A stretch of DNA of 64,000 nucleotides from Falsiroseomonas selenitidurans (lineage in GTDB: Bacteria; Pseudomonadota; Alphaproteobacteria; Acetobacterales; Acetobacteraceae), in NCBI RefSeq assembly GCF_012103215.1, contig NZ_JAAVNE010000018.1, positions 34,447-98,446 of the forward strand, given 5' to 3'. The notes beneath the pieces are model-generated. The model was not told the origin of the DNA. It saw nothing but the letters and a program-made list of their open reading frames with translations, and searched no databases. Within the stretch, counting starts at the first letter, position 1; the number at the start of each line of letters is the position of its first letter. Below, in pieces: positions 8,001 to 16,352 of the stretch. A program made the translations under genes and the position numbers.

Positions 8001-9050
8001 ATGCAGCGCTTCACCTACGAGGCCGCGCCGATGCGCGTGGTATTCGGCGACGGCACGCTGGCGGCGCTGGGGGCGGAGGTGGAGCGCCTCGGCCTGCGGC
8101 GCGCCGTGCTGGTGGTCACGCCCAGCCAGGCGGCACGCGGTGCGGCGCTGGCGGCGCAGCTCGGCCCGCTGGCGGCCGGCGTCATCCCGCTGGCCGCGAT
8201 GCACACGCCGGTCGAGGTGACGGAACAGGCGCTGGCCCTGCTGCGGGCGATGGGCGGCGACGGGCTGGTGGCGGTGGGCGGCGGCTCCGCCATCGGCCTG
8301 TCCAAGGCGCTGGCGCTGCGCAGCGGCCTGAAGCAGATCGCGGTCCCCACCACCTATGCAGGGTCGGAGATGACGCCGATTCTCGGCCAGACGGAGGCCG
8401 GGCGGAAGCTGGCGCTGCGCAGCGCGGCGGTGCTGCCGCAGGTGGTGATCTACGACGTGGCGCTGACGCTGGGCCTGCCGCCGGCGCTGTCCGCCACCTC
8501 CGGCCTCAATGCCATGGCGCATGCGGTGGAGGCGCTGTACGCGCCGGATGCGAACCCGGTCACCAGCCTGATGGCGGAGGAGGCCATCCGCGCCCTGGCC
8601 GCCGCCTTGCCGGCGGTTGTGGCCGAACCTGGCGATCGCGCCGCGCGGGCGGAGGCGTTGCAGGGCGCCTGGCTGGCCGGCGCCTGCCTCGGCGCCGTCA
8701 CCGTCTCGCTGCACCACAAGCTGTGCCACGTGCTGGGCGGGTCCTTCGGCCTGCCGCATGCGGAAACCCATGCCGCGGTGCTGCCCTGGGCGGTGCAGTT
8801 CAACGCCCCGGCGGCGCCGGCCGCGATGGCGCGCATCGCCCGCGCGCTGGGCCAGGCGGATGCGGTGGAAGGGCTGTTCGCGCTGTCGCGCCGGCTGGGC
8901 GCGCCGGCCAGCCTGGCGGCGCTGGGCCTGGCCGAATCCGACCTCGACCGCGCGGCGGAGATCGCCACGGCCGCGCCCTATCCGAACCCCCGGCCGGTGG
9001 AGCGCGCGGCGATCCGCGCCCTGCTCGGCGCCGCCCTGCGCGGCCGCTGA
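8001..9050 (+). CDS. Maleylacetate reductase / iron-containing alcohol dehydrogenase family
   Basis: 349 residues, the usual length of maleylacetate reductase. The dinucleotide region reads GGDGLVAVGGGSAIGLSKALAL; PTTYAGSEMTPILG and the His-rich stretch LHHKLCHVLGG are typical of the MacA/TftE branch, which reduces maleylacetate to 3-oxoadipate in aromatic catabolism. No ring-cleavage dioxygenase is nearby, so the pathway is not confirmed by context. The ATG at 8001 follows a GGGAGAGGG ribosome-binding site (7989-7997). A 7-base-pair hairpin follows the stop. Confidence 0.86.
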   Translation: MQRFTYEAAPMRVVFGDGTLAALGAEVERLGLRRAVLVVTPSQAARGAALAAQLGPLAAGVIPLAAMHTPVEVTEQALALLRAMGGDGLVAVGGGSAIGLSKALALRSGLKQIAVPTTYAGSEMTPILGQTEAGRKLALRSAAVLPQVVIYDVALTLGLPPALSATSGLNAMAHAVEALYAPDANPVTSLMAEEAIRALAAALPAVVAEPGDRAARAEALQGAWLAGACLGAVTVSLHHKLCHVLGGSFGLPHAETHAAVLPWAVQFNAPAAPAAMARIARALGQADAVEGLFALSRRLGAPASLAALGLAESDLDRAAEIATAAPYPNPRPVERAAIRALLGAALRGR

Positions 9051-9075
9051 GCGGCGCCTTCGGCTTTCGCGCCGC
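9051..9075. terminator. Hairpin between convergent genes
   Basis: Arms GCGGCGC (9051-9057) and GCGCCGC (9069-9075) enclose an 11-base loop, in the 30-base gap between the convergent reductase and histidine kinase genes. There is no T tract on either side, so factor-independent termination is uncertain. Confidence 0.45.
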
Positions 9076-9080
9076 CGCGT

Positions 9081-11837
9081 TCAGGCGCTGGCGGACAGCG
9101 CCATCGGCGGCGGCAGCGGACCGGCCGCGCCACGGTCCGATGCCGGGGGCTCGGCCAGCAGGCGGCACAGCGCCGCGGCCAGGGCGCCGGCGGCCAGCGG
9201 CTTGCGCAGCAGCGCGGTGCGGCCCTGGCCGCCATCGCCGCTCCAGCCTTCCGGCAATTCACCGTAGCCGGTGGCGAAGATCACCGGCACGCCGCGCATC
9301 ACCAGCAGGTCGGCGACCGGGAAGGCGGCGTAGCCGCCCAGGTTGACATCAAGCACCGCGGCATCCGGCGGCTGGTCGCCCTGTGCTTCCAGCAGGCCGA
9401 GGGCCTCCCGCAGCGTGCCGGCGGGGCCGAGCACGCGGCAGCCCGCCGCGCGCAGCTCCGCCTCCACCGTCATCGCCACCAGGGGTTCGTCCTCCACCAC
9501 CATCACGCGGCGCCCGATCAGGCGCCCCGTGGCGGGCTGGCCCTGGGCCTCGTCGGACGGGCCGGGCTCTGCCGGCCCGTCACGGCCCGGCGGCCGGGCG
9601 AGGCGGTCGGCGGCGATGTCCAGCCGGCAGGACAGGCCCTCCGGCTGCCAGTCGAAATGCGCCTTGCCGCCCAGCTGCCCCGCCATGGTCGCCATGATCA
9701 GGCGGGAGCCGAAGCCGCGCCGGGTCGGCACGCCCGGCACCGCCACGCCGCGCTCCAGCCAGTCCAGCCGCAGCCGCCCGCCGGCTTGCAACGCCCAGCG
9801 CAGCGTGAGCCGCCCGCCGGGGCGGGAGAGTGCGCCGTGTCGCGCCGCGTTGCTGGCCAGTTCGTGCAGCACCAGGGAGACGGGCTGCACCGCCTCGGCC
9901 ACCAGCCGCAGCGGCGGCCCCTCGATCCACACGCGCTCGCCCGCCCGGGCGCTGCCCTGGGGCACACCGGCATCGGCACCGTCCGGCGCCGCCGCGTCGA
10001 AGGGCCGCCCGGCGAAGGGGGCAAGCTCCGCCGCCACCAGGTCGCGCAGCGCCCCGCCCGCCCAGCCTTCCCGCGACAGCAGCGTGTGCGCCCGCGCCAG
10101 CGCCCCGATGCGGCCTTCCACGGCCGCCACGAAATCCGCCGGCCGCTCCGCCTCCGTCAGCCGCAGGATGGACTGCACCACCGCCAGCACGTTCTTGGCG
10201 CGGTGGTCCACCTCCCGCACCAGCACGGTCTGGCGCTGTTCGGCGGCGCGGCGTTCGGTGATGTCCTCGCCGGCGGCGACAAGCGCCACCAGCCGGCCTT
10301 CGTCATCGCGCAGCGCGCAGTCGCGCCAGACCAGCAGCCGCTCCGCGCCATCGGCGCGCAGCACCGGGCCTTCGCGCGCCGAGGTCTCCGGCGCTTCGCC
10401 GTGGTGCAACGCCAGGAAGGCCTGGCGCAGGGGGCCGCGCAGGCGTTCGGGCAGGAAATCGCGGAACCAGTCGCGGCCCAGCGCCGCCTGCTCGCTTTCC
10501 AGGCCCAGCACCGCCAGCCCGTGGTGGTTGATCCCGGCCACCCGTCCATCCGGGCCCAGCACCACCAGCACGGCCTGGGCGACATCGAAATACAGCCGCG
10601 CCCGGTCGCGTTCCGTCCGCAGCGCGGCCGCGGCTTCCTCCGCCGCCGCCAGCCGGCCTTCCGCCACCGCCCGCACCCGCGCCGACTCGGCCGCCTGGTC
10701 CAGCGCCAGGCGCAGCGCCTCGAACTCCGCGATGGGGAAGCGGCCCTGCGGCGGCGGTGGCGGCAGGCCGGCCTGGGTGGCCTCGGCCTCGCGCGCCAGC
10801 GCGTCCACCGGCCGCAGCAGGCGCCGCGCCAGCAGCCCGGCCAGCAGCAGGCCGAGCCCCAGCGCCACCGCGCCGCCCAGCGCCAGGCGGCGCATCGGCC
10901 GTCTCCAGGCGGCCGAATAGCGCGCCAGCGGCATGGTCACCACCACGCTCCAGGGCACCCGGTCCAGCCGTTCATGGGCAGCGACGATGGGCGGTCCTTC
11001 CAGGGAAGGGCCATCCGCCAGGCCACTGGCGCTGCGGGCGATCGGGCCGGCGATCCAGCCCGGTGCGGGCGTGCCCACCGCCGCGGCATGGCCGACCGAG
11101 CGGGCCAGGATGGTGCCATCCGCGGTCTGGATCAGCCCGGCGACCTCGCCGTTGCGCACCCGGCCGAGCAGGCTGGCCAGCCGCGCCGGGTCGAAGGCCA
11201 GGATGACCGCAAAGCGGATCGGCGGCACGCCGCCCGGCGGCTGGGCCGTGGGCCGCGGGATGACCGGCGCCACCACCGCCAGCACCGCCTGGCCGGAGAC
11301 GCTGCCATGGAACAGGTTGGTGACCACCGGCTGGCCCGTGGCCAGGGCCTGCTCGATCCACGGCATGCTGTTCGGCCGTGGCAGGACGGTGCCGAGGCTG
11401 CGCAGGGAGTTGAAGATCTGCCGTCCCGCCGCATCCACCAGCACCACCCAGCCACCGAAGGCCTCTCCCACCGCGGTGGCCCGGGCCACGACATCGGCCA
11501 GCGCCTCATCCTCCGCCGGCAGGCCGGCGCCGCCCGGCGGGATGGTGGCATCCTCCAGCAGCCGCAGCGCGCGGGAGCCGGCGAGGGCGGTGGCGGTGGC
11601 CACCGCCACCTCGATGTCGCGATCGACCGCGACCGCCAGGCCGCGCGCACCGGATCGCAGCCCCTGATCCGCGACCTCCTGATAGGCGGCACCGAGCTGC
11701 CAGGCGGTGATGCTGCCGATGAGCAGGGCGGGCGACAGCACGCAGATCACCAGGATCAGCAGATGCGCCCGCAGGCCAAGGCCACCGCGCCCCAATGACG
11801 CCGCCGCGCCCCGCCCCGCCCCCCGCACGCTAGGCAT
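9081..11837 (-). CDS. Membrane-bound hybrid sensor histidine kinase (Cache-PAS-HWE kinase-receiver)
   Basis: 918 residues from the ATG at 11837, preceded by GGGGA; the frame is open 56 codons further upstream but that part looks non-coding. Order: membrane segment (about 24-44), periplasmic Cache-like sensor domain, second membrane segment (about 320-345), linker, PAS domain (about 410-520), HWE/HisKA_2 dimerisation motif VDHRAKNVLAVVQ with the phosphoacceptor at H545, an ATPase domain, and a C-terminal receiver starting RRVMVVEDEP with phospho-Asp D830. No separate response regulator lies beside it, so it may act through internal phosphorelay to a distant partner. Confidence 0.88.
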   Translation of the reverse strand: MPSVRGAGRGAAASLGRGGLGLRAHLLILVICVLSPALLIGSITAWQLGAAYQEVADQGLRSGARGLAVAVDRDIEVAVATATALAGSRALRLLEDATIPPGGAGLPAEDEALADVVARATAVGEAFGGWVVLVDAAGRQIFNSLRSLGTVLPRPNSMPWIEQALATGQPVVTNLFHGSVSGQAVLAVVAPVIPRPTAQPPGGVPPIRFAVILAFDPARLASLLGRVRNGEVAGLIQTADGTILARSVGHAAAVGTPAPGWIAGPIARSASGLADGPSLEGPPIVAAHERLDRVPWSVVVTMPLARYSAAWRRPMRRLALGGAVALGLGLLLAGLLARRLLRPVDALAREAEATQAGLPPPPPQGRFPIAEFEALRLALDQAAESARVRAVAEGRLAAAEEAAAALRTERDRARLYFDVAQAVLVVLGPDGRVAGINHHGLAVLGLESEQAALGRDWFRDFLPERLRGPLRQAFLALHHGEAPETSAREGPVLRADGAERLLVWRDCALRDDEGRLVALVAAGEDITERRAAEQRQTVLVREVDHRAKNVLAVVQSILRLTEAERPADFVAAVEGRIGALARAHTLLSREGWAGGALRDLVAAELAPFAGRPFDAAAPDGADAGVPQGSARAGERVWIEGPPLRLVAEAVQPVSLVLHELASNAARHGALSRPGGRLTLRWALQAGGRLRLDWLERGVAVPGVPTRRGFGSRLIMATMAGQLGGKAHFDWQPEGLSCRLDIAADRLARPPGRDGPAEPGPSDEAQGQPATGRLIGRRVMVVEDEPLVAMTVEAELRAAGCRVLGPAGTLREALGLLEAQGDQPPDAAVLDVNLGGYAAFPVADLLVMRGVPVIFATGYGELPEGWSGDGGQGRTALLRKPLAAGALAAALCRLLAEPPASDRGAAGPLPPPMALSASA

Positions 11838-11980
11838 TGTTCTGATCCCCAAGGGCAGCCCCTCCCGGGCCGAACATGTATATTTGGCACAGTTGCTGGC
11901 CGGCGGTGCGGGGCCGGGCCGCACGCTTGCGTGAAGCGGCGCCCGGCGGCCCGGATGCGCCCGGCCTGGCGGCGGCTGGA

Positions 11981-12077
11981 GCAAGAGGCGTTCAGATGGA
12001 ATCATCTGAGCGCATGTCTTGCACTGGAATCAGAGACTTCCAGAGCACGCTGCGTTCACGCGAACGCAGCGTGCTCT
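11981..12077. repeat. Intergenic double-hairpin element, copy 1
   Basis: Two inverted repeats sit between two minus-strand genes. The first has arms 11981-11998 and 12003-12022 around a GAAT loop. The second is a perfect 16-base inverted repeat (12042-12057 and 12062-12077) with loop ACGC. The first hairpin and the following stretch GAATCAGAG recur at 28288-28347 with several substitutions. It resembles in layout the dispersed intergenic palindromes of alphaproteobacteria. It may also end the transcript of the upstream octapeptide-repeat gene, but there is no T tract. Confidence 0.65.
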
Positions 12078-12090
12078 CGGCGAAGCGGCC

Positions 12091-12540
12091 TCAGCGCGGC
12101 TGCGCGCCAGGCGCGCCCTGCGGCGTGCCGGGCGGCGGGATGACCGGCGTGGTGTTCGGCGTCGGCTCCGGCACGCTGCCCTGGATGCCCGGGTCGATGC
12201 CGGGTGGAGGCGGCACCACGCCACGGGCGATGCCGGGCTGCTCACGCGGCACCTGCGTGTCGTCGGCACGCGGCGCCTGCGTGTCGTCGCCACGTGGCGC
12301 CTGCGTGTCGTCGCCACGCGGCGCCTGCGTGTCGTCGCCACGCGGCGCCTGCGTGTCGTCGCCACGCGGCGCCCTCTCCGCCTGGGCCGGCCGCGTGGCA
12401 CCCGGGGGCAGCGCGGGCTCGGTCAGGCTGGTCTGCGCGGCGGCATTGCCGGCGAGCAGCGCGGTGCAGGCCAGCAGCAGCGCCGGCAGCCGGACCGGCG
12501 TGGCCCGACCGGAGACGGGCTTGAGGGGCTGAGGCGTCAT
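12091..12540 (-). CDS. Exported proline-rich protein with an APRGDDTQ octapeptide tandem repeat
   Basis: 149 residues from the ATG at 12540. A signal peptide is clear: basic start, hydrophobic core (LPALLLACTALLAG) and an AQ cleavage region near residue 36. The mature chain carries about five tandem APRGDDTQ octads, the last ones degenerate (APRADDTQ, VPREQ), then a Pro/Gly-rich tail (PPPPGIDPGIQG). No catalytic domain is seen. Its low-complexity acidic and basic repeats suggest an extended, disordered periplasmic or surface protein. The PRC-barrel gene ends 53 bases upstream. Function unknown. Confidence 0.65.
   Translation of the reverse strand: MTPQPLKPVSGRATPVRLPALLLACTALLAGNAAAQTSLTEPALPPGATRPAQAERAPRGDDTQAPRGDDTQAPRGDDTQAPRGDDTQAPRADDTQVPREQPGIARGVVPPPPGIDPGIQGSVPEPTPNTTPVIPPPGTPQGAPGAQPR
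12243..12373. repeat. 24-bp in-frame tandem repeat
   Basis: Units begin with CACGCGGC-type sequence at 12243, 12267, 12291, 12315, 12339 and 12363, an exact 24-base period. The central copies are nearly identical at DNA level (CACGTGGC in one), pointing to recent slippage or recombination and a probably variable copy number. They encode the APRGDDTQ octads. Confidence 0.85.
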
Positions 12541-12593
12541 GGGGCGGTGCTTCCTGCGGTTCCTGCCAGAACGCCCCGCGAGGCCGCCCGTTC

Positions 12594-13409
12594 TCAGCGC
12601 CAATACGGGATGCGTCCGTAATGGCCGTAAAGGCGCTGTTCGTAGTCCTGGTCGGCCGTTGCCGCGGGATCGTATTCCGGGCTGCCGCGCACCTGCTCCC
12701 GCGTCAGGCCGACATGCAGCATCTGGCCGTTCCAATCGACCTCGCCGATCCATTTCGGGTCGACCAGCACCTTGCGCCCGGGCCACCAGTTGCGCGTATC
12801 CACCACCAGGTAGCGGATCGCCCAGCCCTGCGGATCCAGCAGGAATTCCTCGGCATGGCCGATCGAATCGTCGCTGGCCTGGATGTAGTAGCCCCGCACC
12901 TCGTTCAGGCTGCGCAGCCGGGGGTCGCCACGCTGCACCGCCGCACCGGCCCCGGCCTGCCCCGGCGGTGCCTCACCCTCCGGCACGCGCCCGGCCAGGG
13001 AGGGCGCGCCCGCCACCCCCATCATCGGCGGCACCATGCCTGGATGGGTGGCGATGCCCGCGGACCAGTAGGGCGACCAGCCGTAGTAGCCATGGATGTC
13101 CGTCTCCAGCTGGCGCGAGACCGGTTGGTCCTGCTCCACCCCGGGGCTGTCCTTCACCTGTTGCCGCGTTGCCTGCACCGGGAAGCTGCCGCTGGCCGCA
13201 TCCGGCTCCCCCAGCACCGCGGTCGGCAGCAGCACGCGCTTGCCCGGCAGCCAGGTGCCGGTGTCCACCACCGCCCAGCGCACCGTCCACGCCTGATCGT
13301 CGAACAGGATGTCCGCAACGCTGCCGATGCCGCCATCGCTGGCGCGCACGCTGCTGCCGATGATGGTCGAGGATTGCCAGAGCGTGGAAAGCCGGCCTGC
13401 CATCGTCAT
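12594..13409 (-). CDS. Protein with two PRC-barrel domains
   Basis: 271 residues, no signal peptide. Two PRC-barrel modules are visible: residues about 15-90 (IIGSSVRASDGGIGSVADILFDD, then WAVVDTGTWLPGKRVLLP) and about 165-245 (VRGYYIQASDDSIGHAEEFLLDP, then YLVVDTRNWWPGRKVLVDP). A Gly/Pro-rich linker and a YYGWSPYW-type segment separate them. PRC barrels occur in photosynthetic reaction centres, RimM and many stress-associated proteins of unknown role. No photosynthesis genes are nearby. The C-terminal YGHYGRIPYW resembles the middle linker, suggesting an internal duplication. Confidence 0.85.
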   Translation of the reverse strand: MTMAGRLSTLWQSSTIIGSSVRASDGGIGSVADILFDDQAWTVRWAVVDTGTWLPGKRVLLPTAVLGEPDAASGSFPVQATRQQVKDSPGVEQDQPVSRQLETDIHGYYGWSPYWSAGIATHPGMVPPMMGVAGAPSLAGRVPEGEAPPGQAGAGAAVQRGDPRLRSLNEVRGYYIQASDDSIGHAEEFLLDPQGWAIRYLVVDTRNWWPGRKVLVDPKWIGEVDWNGQMLHVGLTREQVRGSPEYDPAATADQDYEQRLYGHYGRIPYWR

Positions 13410-13651
13410 CTCCTTCGCGAGTGTCCAGCCGGGCTAACCCCTCGCCGGCGCCGGGGTTGCGGCGCAGCCTCATCCCCCCCGGCCGCCGCCACGGCGCGCC
13501 GCCGCCCCTGGCCGGCGGGAGACGGCCACCACCACGCGCCCGCCGCGGTGCCGGCCGGCGGGGGTCGCGGCAAGGTGATGGCGGCCGGTGGGGGGGGGAG
13601 GGTGGTGGCCAGGGGCCGGCGGCGGCCGGCGCGCCCTGGATCGCCTCGGCA

Positions 13652-13675
13652 GGCCGGGCCGGGGAAGGCCCGGCC
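13652..13675 (-). terminator. GC hairpin after accC
   Basis: A 9-base perfect stem (GGCCGGGCC at 13652-13660, GGCCCGGCC at 13667-13675) with a 6-base loop lies 23 bases past the accC stop on the minus strand. There is no T tract. The rest of the gap (13410-13697) is extremely G/C-rich with no credible gene. Confidence 0.4.
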
Positions 13676-13697
13676 GCGCCGCCGGATGCGGGAACTG

Positions 13698-15041
13698 TCA
13701 GCCCTGGCGGGCGACGAACTGCTCGAGCCAGTGGATGGTGTAGTCGCCGGCCTGGAATTCCGGGTCGGCCACGATGCGCTGGTGCAGCGGCAGGGTGGTC
13801 TTGATGCCGGAGACGACCATCTCCGCCAGCGCCCGCTTCAGCCGCGCGATCGCCTCCGGCCGGGTCGCGCCATGCACCACCAGCTTGGCCACCAGGCTGT
13901 CGTAGTGCGGCGGCACCGTGTAGCCGGCGTAGAGCGCGCTGTCGACGCGCACGCCGAGCCCGCCGGGGGCGTGGTACACGTCCACCCGCCCGGGGCTGGG
14001 GGCGAAGGTCACGGGGTCCTCGGCCGTGATCCGGCATTCGATCGCATGGCCGGAGAAGCGGATCTCGGACTGGTCGTAGCCGAGCGTCTCGCCGGCGGCG
14101 ATGCGCACCTGTTCCTTCACCAGATCCACGTTGCAGACCATCTCCGTCACCGGATGTTCCACCTGCAGGCGGGTGTTCATCTCGATGAAGGCGAACTGGC
14201 CGTCCTGCCACAGGAACTCCAGCGTCCCGGCATTGCGGTAGCCCAGCTGGCGCAGGCCCCGGGTCACTTGTGCGCCCAGCGCATCGCGCTCCGCCCCGGT
14301 CAGCACCGGGCTGCCGGCCTCCTCCACCAGCTTCTGGTGGCGGCGCTGCAGGGAACAATCGCGCTCGCCGAAATGCACCACATTGCCATGGCTGTCGGCC
14401 AGCACCTGCAACTCGATGTGCCGTGGCCGGTCCAGGTACTTCTCCAGATAGACGCTGTCATCGCCGAAGGCGGCCTTGGATTCGGCGCGGGCGACGCGAA
14501 ACGCCTCCTCCAGCTCGTCCTCGGAGCGGGCGACCTTCATGCCGCGGCCACCGCCGCCGGCAGCCGCCTTGATCAGCACCGGGTACTTCACCTGCTCGGC
14601 CACCGCGCGGGCTTCGTCCACGCTGGTCACCGCCCCCTCCGAGCCGGGCACCAGCGGCACGCCGAGCCGGCGCATCGCGTCCTTGGCGGCGATCTTGTCG
14701 CCCATCATGCGGATATGCGCGGCGGAAGGGCCGATGAAGGCCAGGCCGTGCGCCTCCACCATTTCGGCGAAGTTCGCATTCTCCGACAGGAAGCCGTAGC
14801 CGGGGTGGATCGCCTCCGCCCCGGTGATCGCCGCGGCGGACAGGATGGCCGCCATGTTCAGGTAGCTGTCGCGGGCCGAGGGCGGGCCGATGCAGACGCT
14901 CTCATCGGCCAGGCGCACATGCATCGCCGTGTTGTCGGCGGTGGAATGCACGGCGACGGTGCGGATGCCCATCTCCTGGCAGGCGCGGTGCACCCGCAGC
15001 GCGATCTCGCCGCGATTGGCGATCAGGACCTTGCGGAACAT
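13698..15041 (-). CDS. accC: Acetyl-CoA carboxylase biotin carboxylase subunit
   Basis: 447 residues, full family length. It begins MFRKVLIANRGEIALRVHRAC; the ATP-grasp glycine-rich loop AAAGGGGRGMKV and the catalytic ERDCSLQRRHQK and EFLWQDGQFAFIEMNTRLQVEHPVTE segments are intact. It carboxylates biotin on AccB with ATP and bicarbonate, the first half-reaction of malonyl-CoA synthesis. It is the last gene of aroQ-accB-accC, 31 bases after accB, the standard arrangement in many proteobacteria. Confidence 0.97.
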   Translation of the reverse strand: MFRKVLIANRGEIALRVHRACQEMGIRTVAVHSTADNTAMHVRLADESVCIGPPSARDSYLNMAAILSAAAITGAEAIHPGYGFLSENANFAEMVEAHGLAFIGPSAAHIRMMGDKIAAKDAMRRLGVPLVPGSEGAVTSVDEARAVAEQVKYPVLIKAAAGGGGRGMKVARSEDELEEAFRVARAESKAAFGDDSVYLEKYLDRPRHIELQVLADSHGNVVHFGERDCSLQRRHQKLVEEAGSPVLTGAERDALGAQVTRGLRQLGYRNAGTLEFLWQDGQFAFIEMNTRLQVEHPVTEMVCNVDLVKEQVRIAAGETLGYDQSEIRFSGHAIECRITAEDPVTFAPSPGRVDVYHAPGGLGVRVDSALYAGYTVPPHYDSLVAKLVVHGATRPEAIARLKRALAEMVVSGIKTTLPLHQRIVADPEFQAGDYTIHWLEQFVARQG

Positions 15042-15072
15042 CAGCGCCGGTTCCGCCGCGGGCTGCGCGGCC

Positions 15073-15531
15073 TCATTCGATGATCATCAGCGGCTCGCCG
15101 TATTCGACGGGGGAGCCGCTTTCGATCAGGATCCGGGTGACGGTGCCGGCGCGCGGCGCGCGGATCTGGTTGAAGGTCTTCATCGCCTCGATCAGCAGCA
15201 GGGTCTGGCCCTGCGCCACGCGGCTGCCCGGGGTGACGAAGGGCGCGGCGCCCGGCTCCGGCCCCAGATAGGCGACGCCCACCATGGGCGAGGCGACGAG
15301 GCCCGGATGCGCGGCGTCGGAGACCGGCTCCGCCGCGGCAGGGGCGGCGACGGCAGGCGCCGCCGCCGCCGCCGGGGCGGCCGGCAGATGCGCCACCGCC
15401 TGCACCGTCACCTGCCGCGCCACGCGGATGCGGCTGTCCTTCTCGACCAGCTCGATCTCGGTCAGGTCGGTCTCCCGCAGGATGCGGGCCAGTTCGCGGA
15501 TCGCCGCGGGGTCGAACATCACGCCCGACAT
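15073..15531 (-). CDS. accB: Acetyl-CoA carboxylase biotin carboxyl carrier protein
   Basis: 152 residues from the ATG at 15531, which overlaps the aroQ stop by one base (TGATG). The N-terminal region (FDPAAIRELARILRETDLTEIELVEKDSRIRV) precedes an Ala/Pro-rich flexible linker (about residues 47-75). The C-terminal biotinyl domain has the EAMKT biotinylation motif with the modified lysine and ends GEPLMIIE. It carries carboxybiotin from AccC to the carboxyltransferase AccAD, which is not in this window. Confidence 0.96.
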   Translation of the reverse strand: MSGVMFDPAAIRELARILRETDLTEIELVEKDSRIRVARQVTVQAVAHLPAAPAAAAAPAVAAPAAAEPVSDAAHPGLVASPMVGVAYLGPEPGAAPFVTPGSRVAQGQTLLLIEAMKTFNQIRAPRAGTVTRILIESGSPVEYGEPLMIIE

Positions 15532-15986
15532 CAGGGCTCTCCTTCTTCGGCCAGCAGCTCCGCCATCGCCTGCAGCGCCAGGGCGTAGCCGGTGATCCCG
15601 AGCCCCGCGATGACGCCGGTGGCGACCTTGGAGACGTAGCTGAGGTGCCGGAACTCCTCCCGGCGGTGGATGTTGGAAATGTGGACCTCGATCACCGGCA
15701 GGTCCACGGCCTTCAGGGCATCCATCAGGGCGATGGAGGTGTGGCTGTAGCCGGCCGGGTTGATGATGATGCCGGAGGCGCGGCCGCGGCATTCCTGCAC
15801 CCAGGTCACCAGCTCGCCTTCCCCGTTGGTCTGGCGGAAGTCGATGGCAAGGCCGAGCCCCTCGGCGGATTCCGCGCACAGCGCCTCGACGTCGTCGAGC
15901 GTCTCGGCGCCGTAGATCTCGGGCTGGCGGGTGCCGAGCAGGTTCAGGTTGGGGCCGTTCAGCACGGCGATCAGCGGCGGGGTCAC
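15531..15986 (-). CDS. aroQ: Type II 3-dehydroquinate dehydratase
   Basis: 151 residues from a GTG at 15986 chosen because the family begins at the [19 protein letters not shown] segment; an ATG at 16061 would add 25 residues of atypical sequence. The catalytic loop Tyr lies in QPEIYG and the active-site motifs are [20 protein letters not shown] and [16 protein letters not shown] (here VIEVHISN). It converts 3-dehydroquinate to 3-dehydroshikimate. It heads the aroQ-accB-accC operon. Confidence 0.95.
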   Translation of the reverse strand: MTPPLIAVLNGPNLNLLGTRQPEIYGAETLDDVEALCAESAEGLGLAIDFRQTNGEGELVTWVQECRGRASGIIINPAGYSHTSIALMDALKAVDLPVIEVHISNIHRREEFRHLSYVSKVATGVIAGLGITGYALALQAMAELLAEEGEP

Positions 15987-16144
15987 GGGGGTGCGTCCCA
16001 GGTTGTGCGGAGCCGCATCAGCGGGGTGGCCGGGGCTAGCACGGGCTTCCCCCCACCTCAAGCCGCGCGATGGCAGCCCCGCGCCCGACGCGTCTTGTTC
16101 GCCGCCCGCCCGGCGGCCATCTTCGCGCCATGACGGGGACAGCC

Positions 16145-16351
16145 ATGCAGATCGCCATCGAGGTGAATGGAGAGCGGCGGGAGGTGCCCGAAGGCGCTTC
16201 CGTGGCGGAGCTTCTGGCGCTGATCGGGCTGGCCGCGCCCAAGGTGGCGGTGGAGCGGAACCTGGAGATCGTGCCGCGTTCCGCCTGGGCCAGCACGCAG
16301 CTGGCGCCGGGCGACCGGCTGGAGATCGTGCATTTCATCGGAGGCGGCTGA
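16145..16351 (+). CDS. thiS: Thiamine biosynthesis sulfur carrier protein ThiS
   Basis: 68 residues from the ATG at 16145 (an ATG at 16130 is also possible). The ubiquitin-like fold reads [24 protein letters not shown] and ends HFIGGG, giving the C-terminal Gly-Gly that is adenylated and thiocarboxylated. Sulfur then passes to ThiG. The gene is one base from thiG. No TPP riboswitch is recognisable in the short upstream gap, and thiO, thiC and thiE are not adjacent. Confidence 0.92.
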   Translation: MQIAIEVNGERREVPEGASVAELLALIGLAAPKVAVERNLEIVPRSAWASTQLAPGDRLEIVHFIGGG

Positions 16352-16352
16352 G

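Noticed and set aside
16062..16144. TPP riboswitch upstream of thiS
   Set aside because: The gap to the divergent aroQ gene is short and lacks the conserved TPP-aptamer core (CUGAGA and downstream partner); the only CTGAGA (16348) is the thiS stop region.
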